The notes beneath the pieces were generated by a model, which saw nothing but the letters and a program-made list of their open reading frames with translations, was not told where the DNA came from and ran no database searches. Below, piece after piece: positions 18,498 through 26,995 of a DNA stretch of 64,000 nucleotides. The DNA is from an uncultured Sphingorhabdus sp. (GTDB lineage Bacteria > Pseudomonadota > Alphaproteobacteria > Sphingomonadales > Sphingomonadaceae), in NCBI GenBank assembly GCA_947492905.1, contig CANLOL010000001.1, forward strand, positions 908,578-972,577. The letters are read 5' to 3'. Positions within the stretch are counted from its first letter, which is position 1. Every line of letters starts with the position of its first letter. A program made the position numbers and the translations under genes.

Positions 18498-18573
18498 CCT
18501 GGGGGATTTGAGTTGTTATAGAGATATATTTCTGAAAATAATTCCTAAACTTGCACAAAGATATCAAATAATT

Positions 18574-18616
18574 TAGGATAATATCCGATATATTATAAAA
18601 TTATAGGATAATATCC
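18574..18616. promoter_or_regulatory. two 13-bp direct repeats at the lrp-type gene start (probable Lrp operators)
   Basis: TAGGATAATATCC occurs at 18574-18586 and again at 18604-18616, exactly 30 bp apart, or about three helical turns. Each contains a near-palindrome (GGATAATATCC). The second copy ends one base before the GTG start codon and also supplies the AGGA ribosome site. This is a strong pattern for cooperative autoregulation by the Lrp-family protein. Confidence 0.7.
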
Positions 18617-18617
18617 C

Positions 18618-19091
18618 GTGGATAGAATTGATATTCTAATATTAGAGGCGCTACAAAAAGATTCGCGTGCAACAATAACTGAAATAGGTGATGCCGCGGG
18701 GCTCAGTAATTCAGCAGCGCATAGGCGCGTGCAAAATTTGCAAGATAGCGGCATTATAACCAACTATTCTGCGCGGCTTAATCCAGATAAATTAGGCCTT
18801 GGTGTACAGGCCTTTATTGAGATCACCCTAAAAGATCAAAGCCGCGAAAGCATGGATAAGTTTGAAGAGCTTGTTAGTGATTTGGATGATATTTTGGAAT
18901 GTTATTTAATGTCGGGCAGTGCCGATTATATGCTCACCGTGGCGGCACTTAACCTTAATGATTTTGATGATATACATCGAAATTGCTTGTCGGATTTACC
19001 TGGCGTTGCATCGATGACAACTAAGTTTTTGATACGCCGAATTAAAAATTGGAATGGCTATCCTGTTCGCAGATTGCGTGATATAAATTAA
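18618..19091 (+). CDS. Lrp/AsnC-family transcriptional regulator
   Basis: 157 aa with a GTG start placed by the AGGA site 9 bp upstream. The N-terminal helix-turn-helix (ILEALQKDSRATITEIGDAAGLSNSAAHRRV) is followed by the RAM/AsnC ligand-binding domain (SGSADYMLTVAALNLNDFDDI). Being divergent from ald, it is likely the alanine-responsive regulator of that gene and of itself. The operator repeats overlap its own start. Confidence 0.92.
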   Translation: MDRIDILILEALQKDSRATITEIGDAAGLSNSAAHRRVQNLQDSGIITNYSARLNPDKLGLGVQAFIEITLKDQSRESMDKFEELVSDLDDILECYLMSGSADYMLTVAALNLNDFDDIHRNCLSDLPGVASMTTKFLIRRIKNWNGYPVRRLRDIN

Positions 19092-19135
19092 GCTATCAAC
19101 ATTGCAGAAGCGATTATTTTAAGTTATAAAAGGGT

Positions 19136-20164
19136 ATGAAGCGTTATTTCTCATCTCTCGTAATGTCTCTCCCTTTATTGGGTATAGCCGTTTTAGCACC
19201 AATTTCATTATCACAAGCGCAATCGACTCCCGCTTTCGAAGACAGTTCGATTGATAGTGTAAATAAACTGCCCGACTTTAATGATGGTGATGAGATTGAA
19301 ATTGGTGAAGATCGCAATGATCGCATGACAATCAATGTTAATATCCCGCATAATGATAATAGTCAGCGCGATAAAAGCCCCTATAAATTCATCATTGATA
19401 CAGCTGCGCAAAGGACCATCTTATCCAATGAGTTGGCTGATAATTTGGAATTTGATTTAGAAAAAGAATTAAAGATCACTACCTTATCGGGGACCAAACC
19501 AATTAGAACGGTTTATGTCCCTGAATTAACCTTGGGCCAGCAGGATAATATAGGGTTGATAGCCCCCACTTTTCGGCGTTCAGCATTGGGTGCGGATGGC
19601 ATATTAGGGTTAGATAGTTTGCAAGGGCAGCGCATATTATTTGATTTTAAAGCTGAGAAAATCTCAATTGCGAAACAGGGTGAGAAATTAGGTAGGAATA
19701 ATGGCCGAGAGATTGTGGTACGTGCCCGCCGTCGTGATGGACAATTAATCTTTACCAATGCAACAATGGATGGCTTCAAAGTGAATGTCATTATTGATAC
19801 CGGCAGCGATTCTTCGATTGGCAATTTGGCATTAAAACGCAAACTGCGTCTTCGCGATAAAAATTTGTTAAACATTGATTTGTTGGATGTGCGTGGTCAA
19901 AAAGTTCCTGCGCTTTATGGCGTTACTGACGATTTAAGGATAGGGCGCGCGCGTATATCATCGTTGCCCGTTGCATTTGCCGACATTGCTCCTTTTGAAG
20001 TGCTTAACATTAATAATAAGCCTTCTATCTTTTTGGGTATGGATGCGCTGCGCACTTTTGATCGTATAGCGATTGATTTTGAAGATCGCAGGATTTATTT
20101 CTTATTACCTGAAAATACGCAAAACTTCAGCTCTACACCCACTAGAAGTGTGCAAATAGATTAA
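19136..20164 (+). CDS. secreted aspartic protease with two retropepsin lobes
   Basis: 342 aa with a signal peptide (cut near SQAQS, residue 30). Two retropepsin-like units follow each other. Unit 1 has FIIDTAAQRT (Asp88) and ILGLDSL; unit 2 has VIIDTGSDSS (Asp221) and FLGMDALRTFDRIAIDF. Each has the Asp-Thr-Gly/Ala loop and the hydrophobic-Gly core of a half-protease, so one chain can supply both catalytic aspartates. The first lobe has DTA instead of DTG. Its stop overlaps that of the converging GST gene by 4 bases. Substrate and pathway are unknown. Confidence 0.75.
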   Translation: MKRYFSSLVMSLPLLGIAVLAPISLSQAQSTPAFEDSSIDSVNKLPDFNDGDEIEIGEDRNDRMTINVNIPHNDNSQRDKSPYKFIIDTAAQRTILSNELADNLEFDLEKELKITTLSGTKPIRTVYVPELTLGQQDNIGLIAPTFRRSALGADGILGLDSLQGQRILFDFKAEKISIAKQGEKLGRNNGREIVVRARRRDGQLIFTNATMDGFKVNVIIDTGSDSSIGNLALKRKLRLRDKNLLNIDLLDVRGQKVPALYGVTDDLRIGRARISSLPVAFADIAPFEVLNINNKPSIFLGMDALRTFDRIAIDFEDRRIYFLLPENTQNFSSTPTRSVQID

Positions 20165-20805
20165 AATAATGTGACTTCATCGCCGCTATGCCATTGCGGA
20201 TATTTGTACATGATGCTCTGAAATAATGGGCTTTTAAGATGTGCGTCCAACCAGCGCTGTATATTAGGAATGTCTTGGGCATTAAACCAATCTCTATCAT
20301 GATTAGCAAATTGCCGAACAAATGGGAAAATAGCAAAATCGGCAATGCCATTATGCGTGCCAAAGAAACAGGGCTTATCCCCTATGATGGCATCCCATTG
20401 CTGTAATATTCTCAGCGCCTTTGCTTGCTCGATTTCGGGATCAGCATCCTCATATCGCGTATGATATTTATACCGATCTAACGCTGTCTTAAAGGGCCCA
20501 TCGGCTTGATCGATTAAGACATTGGCTTGATCTTCATGATTAAGCCAATTTTGAGGATCATTGCCGCGCAAAGCCCAGCGCATAATATCTATGCTCTGTT
20601 CTATTACTGTGCCATCGGCTAGCACTAGCACTGGCACAGTGGCTTTTGGAGATGAAGCAATCATAGCATCGGGTTTGTCGCGTAAAACAACCTCGCGCAA
20701 AATCACTTTGGTTTCGCTTATCATGAGCCCCATCCGCGCACGCATCGCATAGGGGCAGCGCCGGAAACTATATAATATGGGCAATGATGTAGTTTCTACT
20801 GTCAT
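20161..20805 (-). CDS. glutathione S-transferase-like protein
   Basis: 214 aa. The thioredoxin-like N-terminal half has a CPYAMRARMGL motif (the active-site position in Cys/omega-type GSTs and glutaredoxins) and KATVPVLVLADGTVIEQSIDI, the cis-Pro and Glu-Ser pair that bind glutathione. An alpha-helical C-terminal domain follows. Its start overlaps the trhO stop by ATGA, so the two are co-translated. The CPYA motif differs from the Ser-Ser-Cys motif of zeta-class maleylacetoacetate isomerase, so I do not assign it to homogentisate breakdown. Confidence 0.82.
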   Translation of the reverse strand: MTVETTSLPILYSFRRCPYAMRARMGLMISETKVILREVVLRDKPDAMIASSPKATVPVLVLADGTVIEQSIDIMRWALRGNDPQNWLNHEDQANVLIDQADGPFKTALDRYKYHTRYEDADPEIEQAKALRILQQWDAIIGDKPCFFGTHNGIADFAIFPFVRQFANHDRDWFNAQDIPNIQRWLDAHLKSPLFQSIMYKYPQWHSGDEVTLF

Positions 20806-21743
20806 GATGGTGAGCCGATATGGGTCACACCTTTTTGAGCTGCAATTTCCATTTGCTTTTGCCGTTCTTTATAGCGCTTGCGTTGCTCATCATCACGCGC
20901 ATCGTAACAATGATGACAGCTAATACCCTCGCTATATTCGGCCTTTAGCACTTCATCAGGAGACAGCGGCATACGACAAGCATGGCATTGGATATAATCG
21001 CTTTCTCGCAAAGCATGGCCAACGGCAACTCGCTGATCAAAAACAAAGCAATCGCCATTAAAACTGCTCTTATCTTCGTCTATATTTTCCAGATATTTTA
21101 ATATGCCGCCTTGCAAATGAAACACATCGTCAAAGCCTTGGCTTTTGACATAGGCTGTGGCTTTTTCGCACCTGATACCACCGGTGCAGAACATGGCTAT
21201 TTTTGGAGTTTCGCCTTTTTCTCTGATTTCATCGGCTTTTTGATTGAACCATTTCGGAAATTCGCGGAATGTTTTTGTATTGGGATTAATGGCGCCTTCG
21301 AACGTGCCAATTGCCACTTCATAATCATTGCGCGTGTCGATGACGATTGTGGATGGATCAGATGTTAATGCATCCCAATTTTCAGGTTTGACATATTGGC
21401 CAGGGTTCACAGCGCCATTGACCTCTGGCACGCCCATCGTCACAATTTCTTTTTTCAGTCGGACCTTCATGCGGAAAAATGGTTTTTCCTCTGCGGTAGA
21501 ATATTTCGCGCTTAACCCATCAAACCCATCCCAAGAGGATAGATATTGAATTACGGCCTGCAAACCCGTTTCACTGCCTGCAATAGTGCCGTTAACCCCT
21601 TCGCTAGCTAGCAGGATAGTGCCCATAATATCATGCGCTTTGCATAGAGCTAAGAGCGGCTCTTTACGGTCTTGATAATCTGGAAGATACGCAAAATGAT
21701 AAAGCGCAGCGACATGATAATTTATGTGAGTTTCGGCATTCAT
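20802..21743 (-). CDS. trhO: tRNA uridine-34 hydroxylase (rhodanese family)
   Basis: About 313 aa from the ATG at 21743, which has GAGTGG upstream; the in-frame ATG at 21761 lacks a ribosome site. An N-terminal acylphosphatase-like domain (ILLASEGVNGTIAGS) precedes a rhodanese domain with active-site Cys in FCTGGIRCEKATAY. The C-terminus has two CxxC pairs (CHACRMPLS, CHHCYD). TrhO (YceA) makes 5-hydroxyuridine at tRNA position 34, the first step to cmo5U/mo5U. It is followed in an ATGA overlap by the GST. Confidence 0.93.
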   Translation of the reverse strand: MNAETHINYHVAALYHFAYLPDYQDRKEPLLALCKAHDIMGTILLASEGVNGTIAGSETGLQAVIQYLSSWDGFDGLSAKYSTAEEKPFFRMKVRLKKEIVTMGVPEVNGAVNPGQYVKPENWDALTSDPSTIVIDTRNDYEVAIGTFEGAINPNTKTFREFPKWFNQKADEIREKGETPKIAMFCTGGIRCEKATAYVKSQGFDDVFHLQGGILKYLENIDEDKSSFNGDCFVFDQRVAVGHALRESDYIQCHACRMPLSPDEVLKAEYSEGISCHHCYDARDDEQRKRYKERQKQMEIAAQKGVTHIGSPS

Positions 21744-21838
21744 ACGCCACTCTATAGCCATGAATTAATGAATTGGGAATAGGGGCTATTCTCTTATTAG
21801 TCCTAGCAATGGATCCGCAATTGCTCCATTGTAAGGAT

Positions 21839-23656
21839 ATGATTGAAATAGATTCTTTGATGATAAAAATCACGCTTATCGGTTTATTAGGCGTTGGCGC
21901 ACAATGGATAGCATGGCGCATTAATAAACCAGCTATAGCATTAATGCTATTTGCTGGGATTATCGCTGGCCCTGTATTGGGGCTACTCAATCCCGAAGAA
22001 GATTTCGGCGATTTATTAGAACCTATGGTTAAATTGGCGGTTGCTGTAATATTATTCGAAGGCGGCCTCAGCCTGAATTTCAAAGATTTGCGCCATGCGG
22101 GTAGCGGTGTTTTGCGCCTTGTCTTCATTGGCGTTCCTGTTGGATGGGCGCTAGGCACTGCGGCGGTCTATTATGGAGCAGGGCTTCCATTGGCCGTATC
22201 TGCATTATTTGGCGGTATATTGGTGGTAACAGGGCCAACCGTTATTGGGCCGATGCTGCGCTCCTTGCGCGTTGGAAAACGGGTGCGCGATATTTTGAAA
22301 TGGGAGGGGATTGTCAATGATCCCATAGGCGCGATGCTGGCGGTCTCTATCTATGCCTATATTCATTATGCGCAAACTCATGGCCCGCAAGTTGATGTGG
22401 CAGAGGTAGGGTTTAGCGTATTGGGCGCGAGCATGCTGGCGGCCATTATTGGTGCAGCGCTCGGTTATGCGCTTACATGGTTATTCCCGCGCGGTTTGGT
22501 GCCAGAATTTTTGAAAGCGCCGATTTTGCTGATTGCCGTAATTTTCGGATTTGTTGTTGCCGATTTGGTGATGCATGAAACAGGCTTAATCACAGTAACA
22601 ATCATGGGCGTTGTCATGGCTAATCGCCCCACATATTCGAGCCGTGCTTTGCGCCGTTTCAAAGAAGATTTAGCAGTATTGCTGATATCGGGTGTGTTCA
22701 TATTATTATCGGCAACGCTCGATTGGGAAACCATACAAAAATTCCAATGGCGCTTTTTAATATTCTTATTGATGCTGTTATTCTTGGTACGTCCGATAAC
22801 CGTTATCATCAGCCTTATGTTCACCAAAGTACCATGGCGAGAGCGATTGTTCATTGGCTGGATCGCGCCGCGCGGGATTGTTGCTATCGCTGTAACATCT
22901 CTCTTTGCGCTGCGTCTGGTAGAGCTTGGTTATGAAGGAGCGGATGCGCTTGTGCCATTGGTATTTGGTGTCGTTATTGCAACTATTTTAGCACATGGTT
23001 TTTCTGCTTCTTGGGTGGCAAAACGCCTTGGCATCGACAAAGGCAAAGGCGAAGATATCATGCTTATCGGGGCGAATGATTGGAATATTGCTCTTGGTAA
23101 ATTTCTGACGCAAATTGGTTTGAATGTCACAGTTAGCGATATGAGCAAATATGCACTGCGTGATGCGCATAAAGCTGAATTAGCTACGCAAGATGGCGAC
23201 ATCACCGAAACTGCGCATGGTCATGATGTTGATATTGGCCAATTCCAGCATTTGATCGTTTGTACCGAGAATGAGAGCTATAATAAATTGGTCGCTAATG
23301 ATTTGGGGCCAGAGGTCGGGTATGAAAATATCACTATAGTGTCCGATGGTGATGCCAGTAATGACCATAGCGGACGCTCTCGTGTGTTATTTGAAAGCGG
23401 TGTTCCTTATGATGTTTTGCTCGATCGCCATGCGCAAAATTGGTATTTTTCTGAAACCACATTAACCGAAAAATTCCTCTGGGAAGATTATTGCAGCAAT
23501 TTGAAACCGGGCGAGGAACCCTTAGCGGTTCTAAAACCTGATAGACGTCTGCTATTATTTGCCACAGCCGAAAGGCCTTCAATTGAAACGGGCGATAAGA
23601 TTATCAGCTATATACAGGAAGAAACGCCTGAGGAATTAATGGCCCGCAAGAAGTGA
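21839..23656 (+). CDS. CPA1-type cation:proton antiporter with C-terminal TrkA-like domain
   Basis: About 605 aa from the ATG at 21839 (AAGGA upstream); an in-frame ATG at 21773 would add 22 residues of poor signal. About 12 membrane segments span residues 5-400 and contain the NhaP-type Asn-Asp pair in EGIVNDPIGAML. A cytoplasmic part follows with a Rossmann-like start (DIMLIGANDWNIALGKFL) in which the GxGxxG motif is degraded. It likely exchanges Na+ or K+ for H+ at the inner membrane. It diverges from trhO. The exact ion is not readable. Confidence 0.85.
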   Translation: MIEIDSLMIKITLIGLLGVGAQWIAWRINKPAIALMLFAGIIAGPVLGLLNPEEDFGDLLEPMVKLAVAVILFEGGLSLNFKDLRHAGSGVLRLVFIGVPVGWALGTAAVYYGAGLPLAVSALFGGILVVTGPTVIGPMLRSLRVGKRVRDILKWEGIVNDPIGAMLAVSIYAYIHYAQTHGPQVDVAEVGFSVLGASMLAAIIGAALGYALTWLFPRGLVPEFLKAPILLIAVIFGFVVADLVMHETGLITVTIMGVVMANRPTYSSRALRRFKEDLAVLLISGVFILLSATLDWETIQKFQWRFLIFLLMLLFLVRPITVIISLMFTKVPWRERLFIGWIAPRGIVAIAVTSLFALRLVELGYEGADALVPLVFGVVIATILAHGFSASWVAKRLGIDKGKGEDIMLIGANDWNIALGKFLTQIGLNVTVSDMSKYALRDAHKAELATQDGDITETAHGHDVDIGQFQHLIVCTENESYNKLVANDLGPEVGYENITIVSDGDASNDHSGRSRVLFESGVPYDVLLDRHAQNWYFSETTLTEKFLWEDYCSNLKPGEEPLAVLKPDRRLLLFATAERPSIETGDKIISYIQEETPEELMARKK

Positions 23657-23698
23657 TTCGTAGCAAATTCTGAACGCTAGCTTTGCGAAAGTGAGTTT

Positions 23699-24142
23699 TT
23701 ATCCAAGCCTGCCTGTTTCCACATCGTTTACGAATTGGGCTGCTTCTATATGGTCAACACCAGAGGAATGACGAATATAATCAACGGCCCGATCGGGGCG
23801 ACCTTGCAATAACATTGCTTTGACTTCGCGCAGCATGATGAGAGCCTCTTCATAATCGCTCTCAATTTCCAAAGTGCCATCAACCACTTCGTCATTGCTT
23901 TGATGGGCATCGTTTCTGCGCTCATCGATCATAGACTCATATGATAAATCATGCTCTTCTATGGTTGCAGAAATGTCTGATGGATTGCTAATTTTCTGCT
24001 TCATTATGTCAGCTTTCGACTGCTGGGGATTATCAGCAGGCGGCATGCCAACATAGCCATCATGGCGCGAGCGGATTCCCATGAAAATGAGCAAGGCAAT
24101 TCCGCTGGCCAATACCCCCAATAATATCCATGCATATATCAT
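23699..24142 (-). CDS. membrane-anchored protein of unknown function
   Basis: 147 aa. One N-terminal membrane helix (ILLGVLASGIALLIFMGI) is followed by an acidic, low-complexity region and a C-terminal helical segment (YEEALIMLREVKAMLLQGRPDRAVDYIRHS) that resembles a single tetratricopeptide-like helix pair. It probably faces the cytoplasm. It lies downstream of the YggS-type gene on the same strand, with a 38-bp gap. I do not recognise a family. Confidence 0.65.
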   Translation of the reverse strand: MIYAWILLGVLASGIALLIFMGIRSRHDGYVGMPPADNPQQSKADIMKQKISNPSDISATIEEHDLSYESMIDERRNDAHQSNDEVVDGTLEIESDYEEALIMLREVKAMLLQGRPDRAVDYIRHSSGVDHIEAAQFVNDVETGRLG

Positions 24143-24180
24143 ATATGCACTATAATATTTATTGATTACTATTTTATTAT

Positions 24181-24858
24181 TTATTCAGCATTCCGAATAC
24201 GAGGCCCGAATAATGCAGTGCCAACGCGTATATGCGTTGCGCCAATGGTCAGCGCAGTTTCATAATCAGAAGACATACCCATGCTCAGATTGGGCAGATC
24301 ATGTTCATCGGCAAGCTTTGCCAAGAGCGCAAAAAATGGTGCTGCCTCCATATCCGCTGGCGGTATGCACATAAGGCCAATTATGGGGATGTCGGCATTG
24401 GTCGCTGCTTCCAATAGATTGGCTATATCTTTAACCGCGCATCCGCCTTTTTGTTCTTCATCGCCAATATTGATCTGTAAAAAACAGGGTATATATTTAT
24501 CTGCTTTTTTCATTTCTTTGGCCAAAGCTTTAAGAAGTGATATGCGATCAAGCGAATGGATGACATCAAAGGTTGCAATTGCTTCGGCAGCTTTATTGGA
24601 TTGTAACTGCCCAATGCAATGAAGTTCTATCCCGTCATATTGGGATCGCAAGGCGGGCCATTTCTCCATCGCTTCTTGGACCCGGTTTTCACCAAAACTT
24701 TTATGGCCTTGTTCCAATAATGGGATTATTTCTTCGCTGCGGCGGGTTTTTGAAACGGCTATCAGATTAATATCATCTGTATCGCGCTGCGCGCGCTTAG
24801 CGGCAGCGGCGATATTATTTTGAACATCAATTAGCATTTTACTGGGTGATTCTATCAT
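24181..24858 (-). CDS. YggS-type PLP homeostasis protein
   Basis: 225 aa, a complete single-domain alanine-racemase-fold protein. The PLP Lys lies in LIAVSKTRR. The family markers GENRVQEAMEKW, HCIGQLQSNK and GMSSDYETALTIGATHIRVGTALFG are all present. YggS proteins bind pyridoxal phosphate and keep vitamin B6 and amino-acid pools in balance, without known enzyme activity. It diverges closely (22 bp) from the ThiE-like gene. Confidence 0.95.
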   Translation of the reverse strand: MIESPSKMLIDVQNNIAAAAKRAQRDTDDINLIAVSKTRRSEEIIPLLEQGHKSFGENRVQEAMEKWPALRSQYDGIELHCIGQLQSNKAAEAIATFDVIHSLDRISLLKALAKEMKKADKYIPCFLQINIGDEEQKGGCAVKDIANLLEAATNADIPIIGLMCIPPADMEAAPFFALLAKLADEHDLPNLSMGMSSDYETALTIGATHIRVGTALFGPRIRNAE

Positions 24859-24880
24859 AAGTACAGGCTATAAGCGCACA

Positions 24881-25423
24881 ATGCATGGCTGCCAATCCTT
24901 CAAATTACCCACGCGATGGCTGATGACTGATCCACGCTTTGGAGAGAGGTTGCTGCCCTCTATACAAAAATTGCCCAAAGGAGCGGGCGTAATTTTTCGC
25001 AATTATGATGCGCCCAATCGGCTAAATATGTTTCATGACATTGCCAAAATATGCCGCAGGCGCGGGCTTAAGCTGATTTTTGCTGGTGATATAGAAGGCT
25101 GTATGAAGCATAATATAGAGGGCTATTATTATGGGCGTCCGCAGAGAATAACAAAGCGCTATAATAATATCACATTATTTGGCGTGCATGATGCGCATGA
25201 AATAAGAAAAGCACAGATATTGGGCGCAGATGCTTATATGGTGTCACCGGTTTTTTCTACCAATAGCCATAAAGGACAGAGACCGTTGGGCCTGCTGCGG
25301 TTTAGGCAATTGCGCCAATTATGTAACAAGCCCGTGATTGCTCTGGGCGGAATGAATCAAGCGCGCTTTCAGTCAATAAGCAATGTGCATGGCTATGCAG
25401 CCATTGATGGTTTGATACAATAA
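24881..25423 (+). CDS. thiamine-phosphate-synthase-like (ThiE/TenI) protein
   Basis: 180 aa, shorter than the roughly 210 aa of typical ThiE. TIM-barrel landmarks are RWLMTDPRFGERLLPSI at the N-terminus, FGVHDAHEIRKAQILGADAYMVSPVFSTNSH in the middle, and KPVIALGGM near the C-terminus. The first strands are compressed, and the usual pyrimidine/diphosphate residues are not all evident. It may be a divergent thiamine phosphate synthase or a TenI-like protein. No other thiamine genes lie nearby. Confidence 0.7.
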   Translation: MHGCQSFKLPTRWLMTDPRFGERLLPSIQKLPKGAGVIFRNYDAPNRLNMFHDIAKICRRRGLKLIFAGDIEGCMKHNIEGYYYGRPQRITKRYNNITLFGVHDAHEIRKAQILGADAYMVSPVFSTNSHKGQRPLGLLRFRQLRQLCNKPVIALGGMNQARFQSISNVHGYAAIDGLIQ

Positions 25424-25433
25424 TATTGAAAAT

Positions 25434-26252
25434 TTAGAAGCGGATTTTTGTTCCGACATATACAGCTTCGCTATCTTCGCGATTATCGCTGGAAGAAAGC
25501 GGAATATCATTTTGGCGATCATAACGAACACCCGCTGTAAGATCGATACGTTTTGAAATTGAGAAGCTACCGCCCAAATCCAATACATAATCTTCACCAG
25601 CAGCATTACCAAGCGGACTTGGTGCAGCATCGGTTGGCTTAGCGATCTTCATAGAAGTGCTAAATTTGCTTGGCTTATCTTCTTTGTCGCTTTTCAATTT
25701 ATAATTAATTGTAGGCGTAGAGATTCTGTTCAAGCGGCCAGCTGTTTTTATTTCTGGCAATTTGGGCAGAGCGGTTAATTCAAAACCTTTCCAGCCTTTA
25801 TCTTGCTTCAAGCTATATTTGGTTGTTTGCAATGCTGCCAAAGTACCCGTTGCTGGAGCATCCTTTGAAATGATGTTGCGAACAGTGACAGCTTTCGAAG
25901 TTTCATTGGTACGCGCCGCGACCGTTAATGTGCGGTTGGAAATCTTGTCCAAGCCAGCGGGCGTGAAACGAAATAATTTATTGGTTTTAGCCGCGTTTTG
26001 ATTGCCAAATCGTTCTTGGTGTAATTTAGCGATTCGGCTATCAACACCAGAGGGCGTGAATTGCAAATTCCAATCAGAAACAGCTTTGCTGCTGATAGAT
26101 GATTTTGCGGCAAAAGCAGGAACGATAATAGGCGAAAAAGCCATTGATATCGCCGTTAATCCGACAATGGCTGGCACCATAAGCCCATTATGCGCAACTT
26201 TACGCTTTGCATCGACCTTTATGTCGTTGTGGGATGATTGTACCTTTTCCAT
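25434..26252 (-). CDS. envelope protein of unknown function with OMP-like C-terminus
   Basis: 272 aa. An N-terminal membrane segment (VPAIVGLTAISMAFSPIIVPAFA, in residues 26-48) may be an uncleaved or cleaved signal. Two related motifs follow, FTPSGVDSRI (65-74) and FTPAGLDKIS (96-105). The C-terminus has alternating residues and ends in Phe (LTAGVRYDRQ and AVYVGTKIRF), as the last strands of outer-membrane barrels do. The central region is long and Lys-rich, unlike a full barrel. I do not recognise the family. It stands alone with a 292-bp upstream region in which I saw no gene. Confidence 0.6.
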   Translation of the reverse strand: MEKVQSSHNDIKVDAKRKVAHNGLMVPAIVGLTAISMAFSPIIVPAFAAKSSISSKAVSDWNLQFTPSGVDSRIAKLHQERFGNQNAAKTNKLFRFTPAGLDKISNRTLTVAARTNETSKAVTVRNIISKDAPATGTLAALQTTKYSLKQDKGWKGFELTALPKLPEIKTAGRLNRISTPTINYKLKSDKEDKPSKFSTSMKIAKPTDAAPSPLGNAAGEDYVLDLGGSFSISKRIDLTAGVRYDRQNDIPLSSSDNREDSEAVYVGTKIRF

Positions 26253-26544
26253 ATTTTTAATTTACATGATTATGGTTCATATAAAAGCAAATAATCATAT
26301 TTTCGCCATATTCTATAGATGATTTTTCATTTTAACCTTATTCTGTTGTAAAAGAACATCATAATTTACATGAATATAACAACGCTCTTATCATTTTGGG
26401 CATATTTCTATCAAAAACCACTTCAAAAATGAAAATCTGCCTTGTTCAGCTCGTTGAAAGCTTGATACCTGCATCAAAGGCGATATAGAGATACTGTACT
26501 AAGTATAAAATCATCATATTTCATAATGAAATTAAGGATAAGCC

Positions 26545-26991
26545 ATGCGTAAAGATAAAATTGCAACCCATATTATAACAGCATCTGCGCTTGGCGCACT
26601 GGTCATGCTGGGCGGTTGTGGGGGCAGTGATCGGCCAAAAGCAGATATAGCGGCTAGTAAAATCACGACGATTGGCGTTAACAGCTATATGTGGCAAGCC
26701 TCTCTTGAGTCTCTATCTTTCATGCCTTTATTGCAGGCAGATTCTAATGGTGGTGTTATTATCACCGATTGGTATGTGAATCCGCAAACCCCAACGGACC
26801 GTGTTAAATTAACCGTTACGATATTGGACCAAGATTTGCGTGCTGATGGGCTGCGTGTTGCTGCATCGCGCCAAGTTGCACAAAATGGTCAATGGATTGA
26901 TGCTCCTATACAAGCAGCAACAGTACAAAAATTAGAATCTATCATTTTGACAAAGGCCCGTGATTTGCGCCGCAGCGCCATCGACGGATAA
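26545..26991 (+). CDS. DUF3576 lipoprotein
   Basis: 148 aa with lipobox LGGC (Cys25) and AAGGAT before the ATG. The body ([33 protein letters not shown], written here only in parts, residues 46-80) matches the DUF3576 family of alphaproteobacteria. These genes usually precede leuS, as here (4-bp gap). With lptE two genes on, an envelope role is likely. The molecular function is unknown. Confidence 0.85.
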   Translation: MRKDKIATHIITASALGALVMLGGCGGSDRPKADIAASKITTIGVNSYMWQASLESLSFMPLLQADSNGGVIITDWYVNPQTPTDRVKLTVTILDQDLRADGLRVAASRQVAQNGQWIDAPIQAATVQKLESIILTKARDLRRSAIDG

Positions 26992-26995
26992 TTTT

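Noticed and set aside
20161-20805. GST gene as the missing maleylacetoacetate isomerase
   Set aside because: It has a CPYA motif rather than the zeta-class Ser-Ser-Cys motif, and it is coupled to trhO, not to hmgA.
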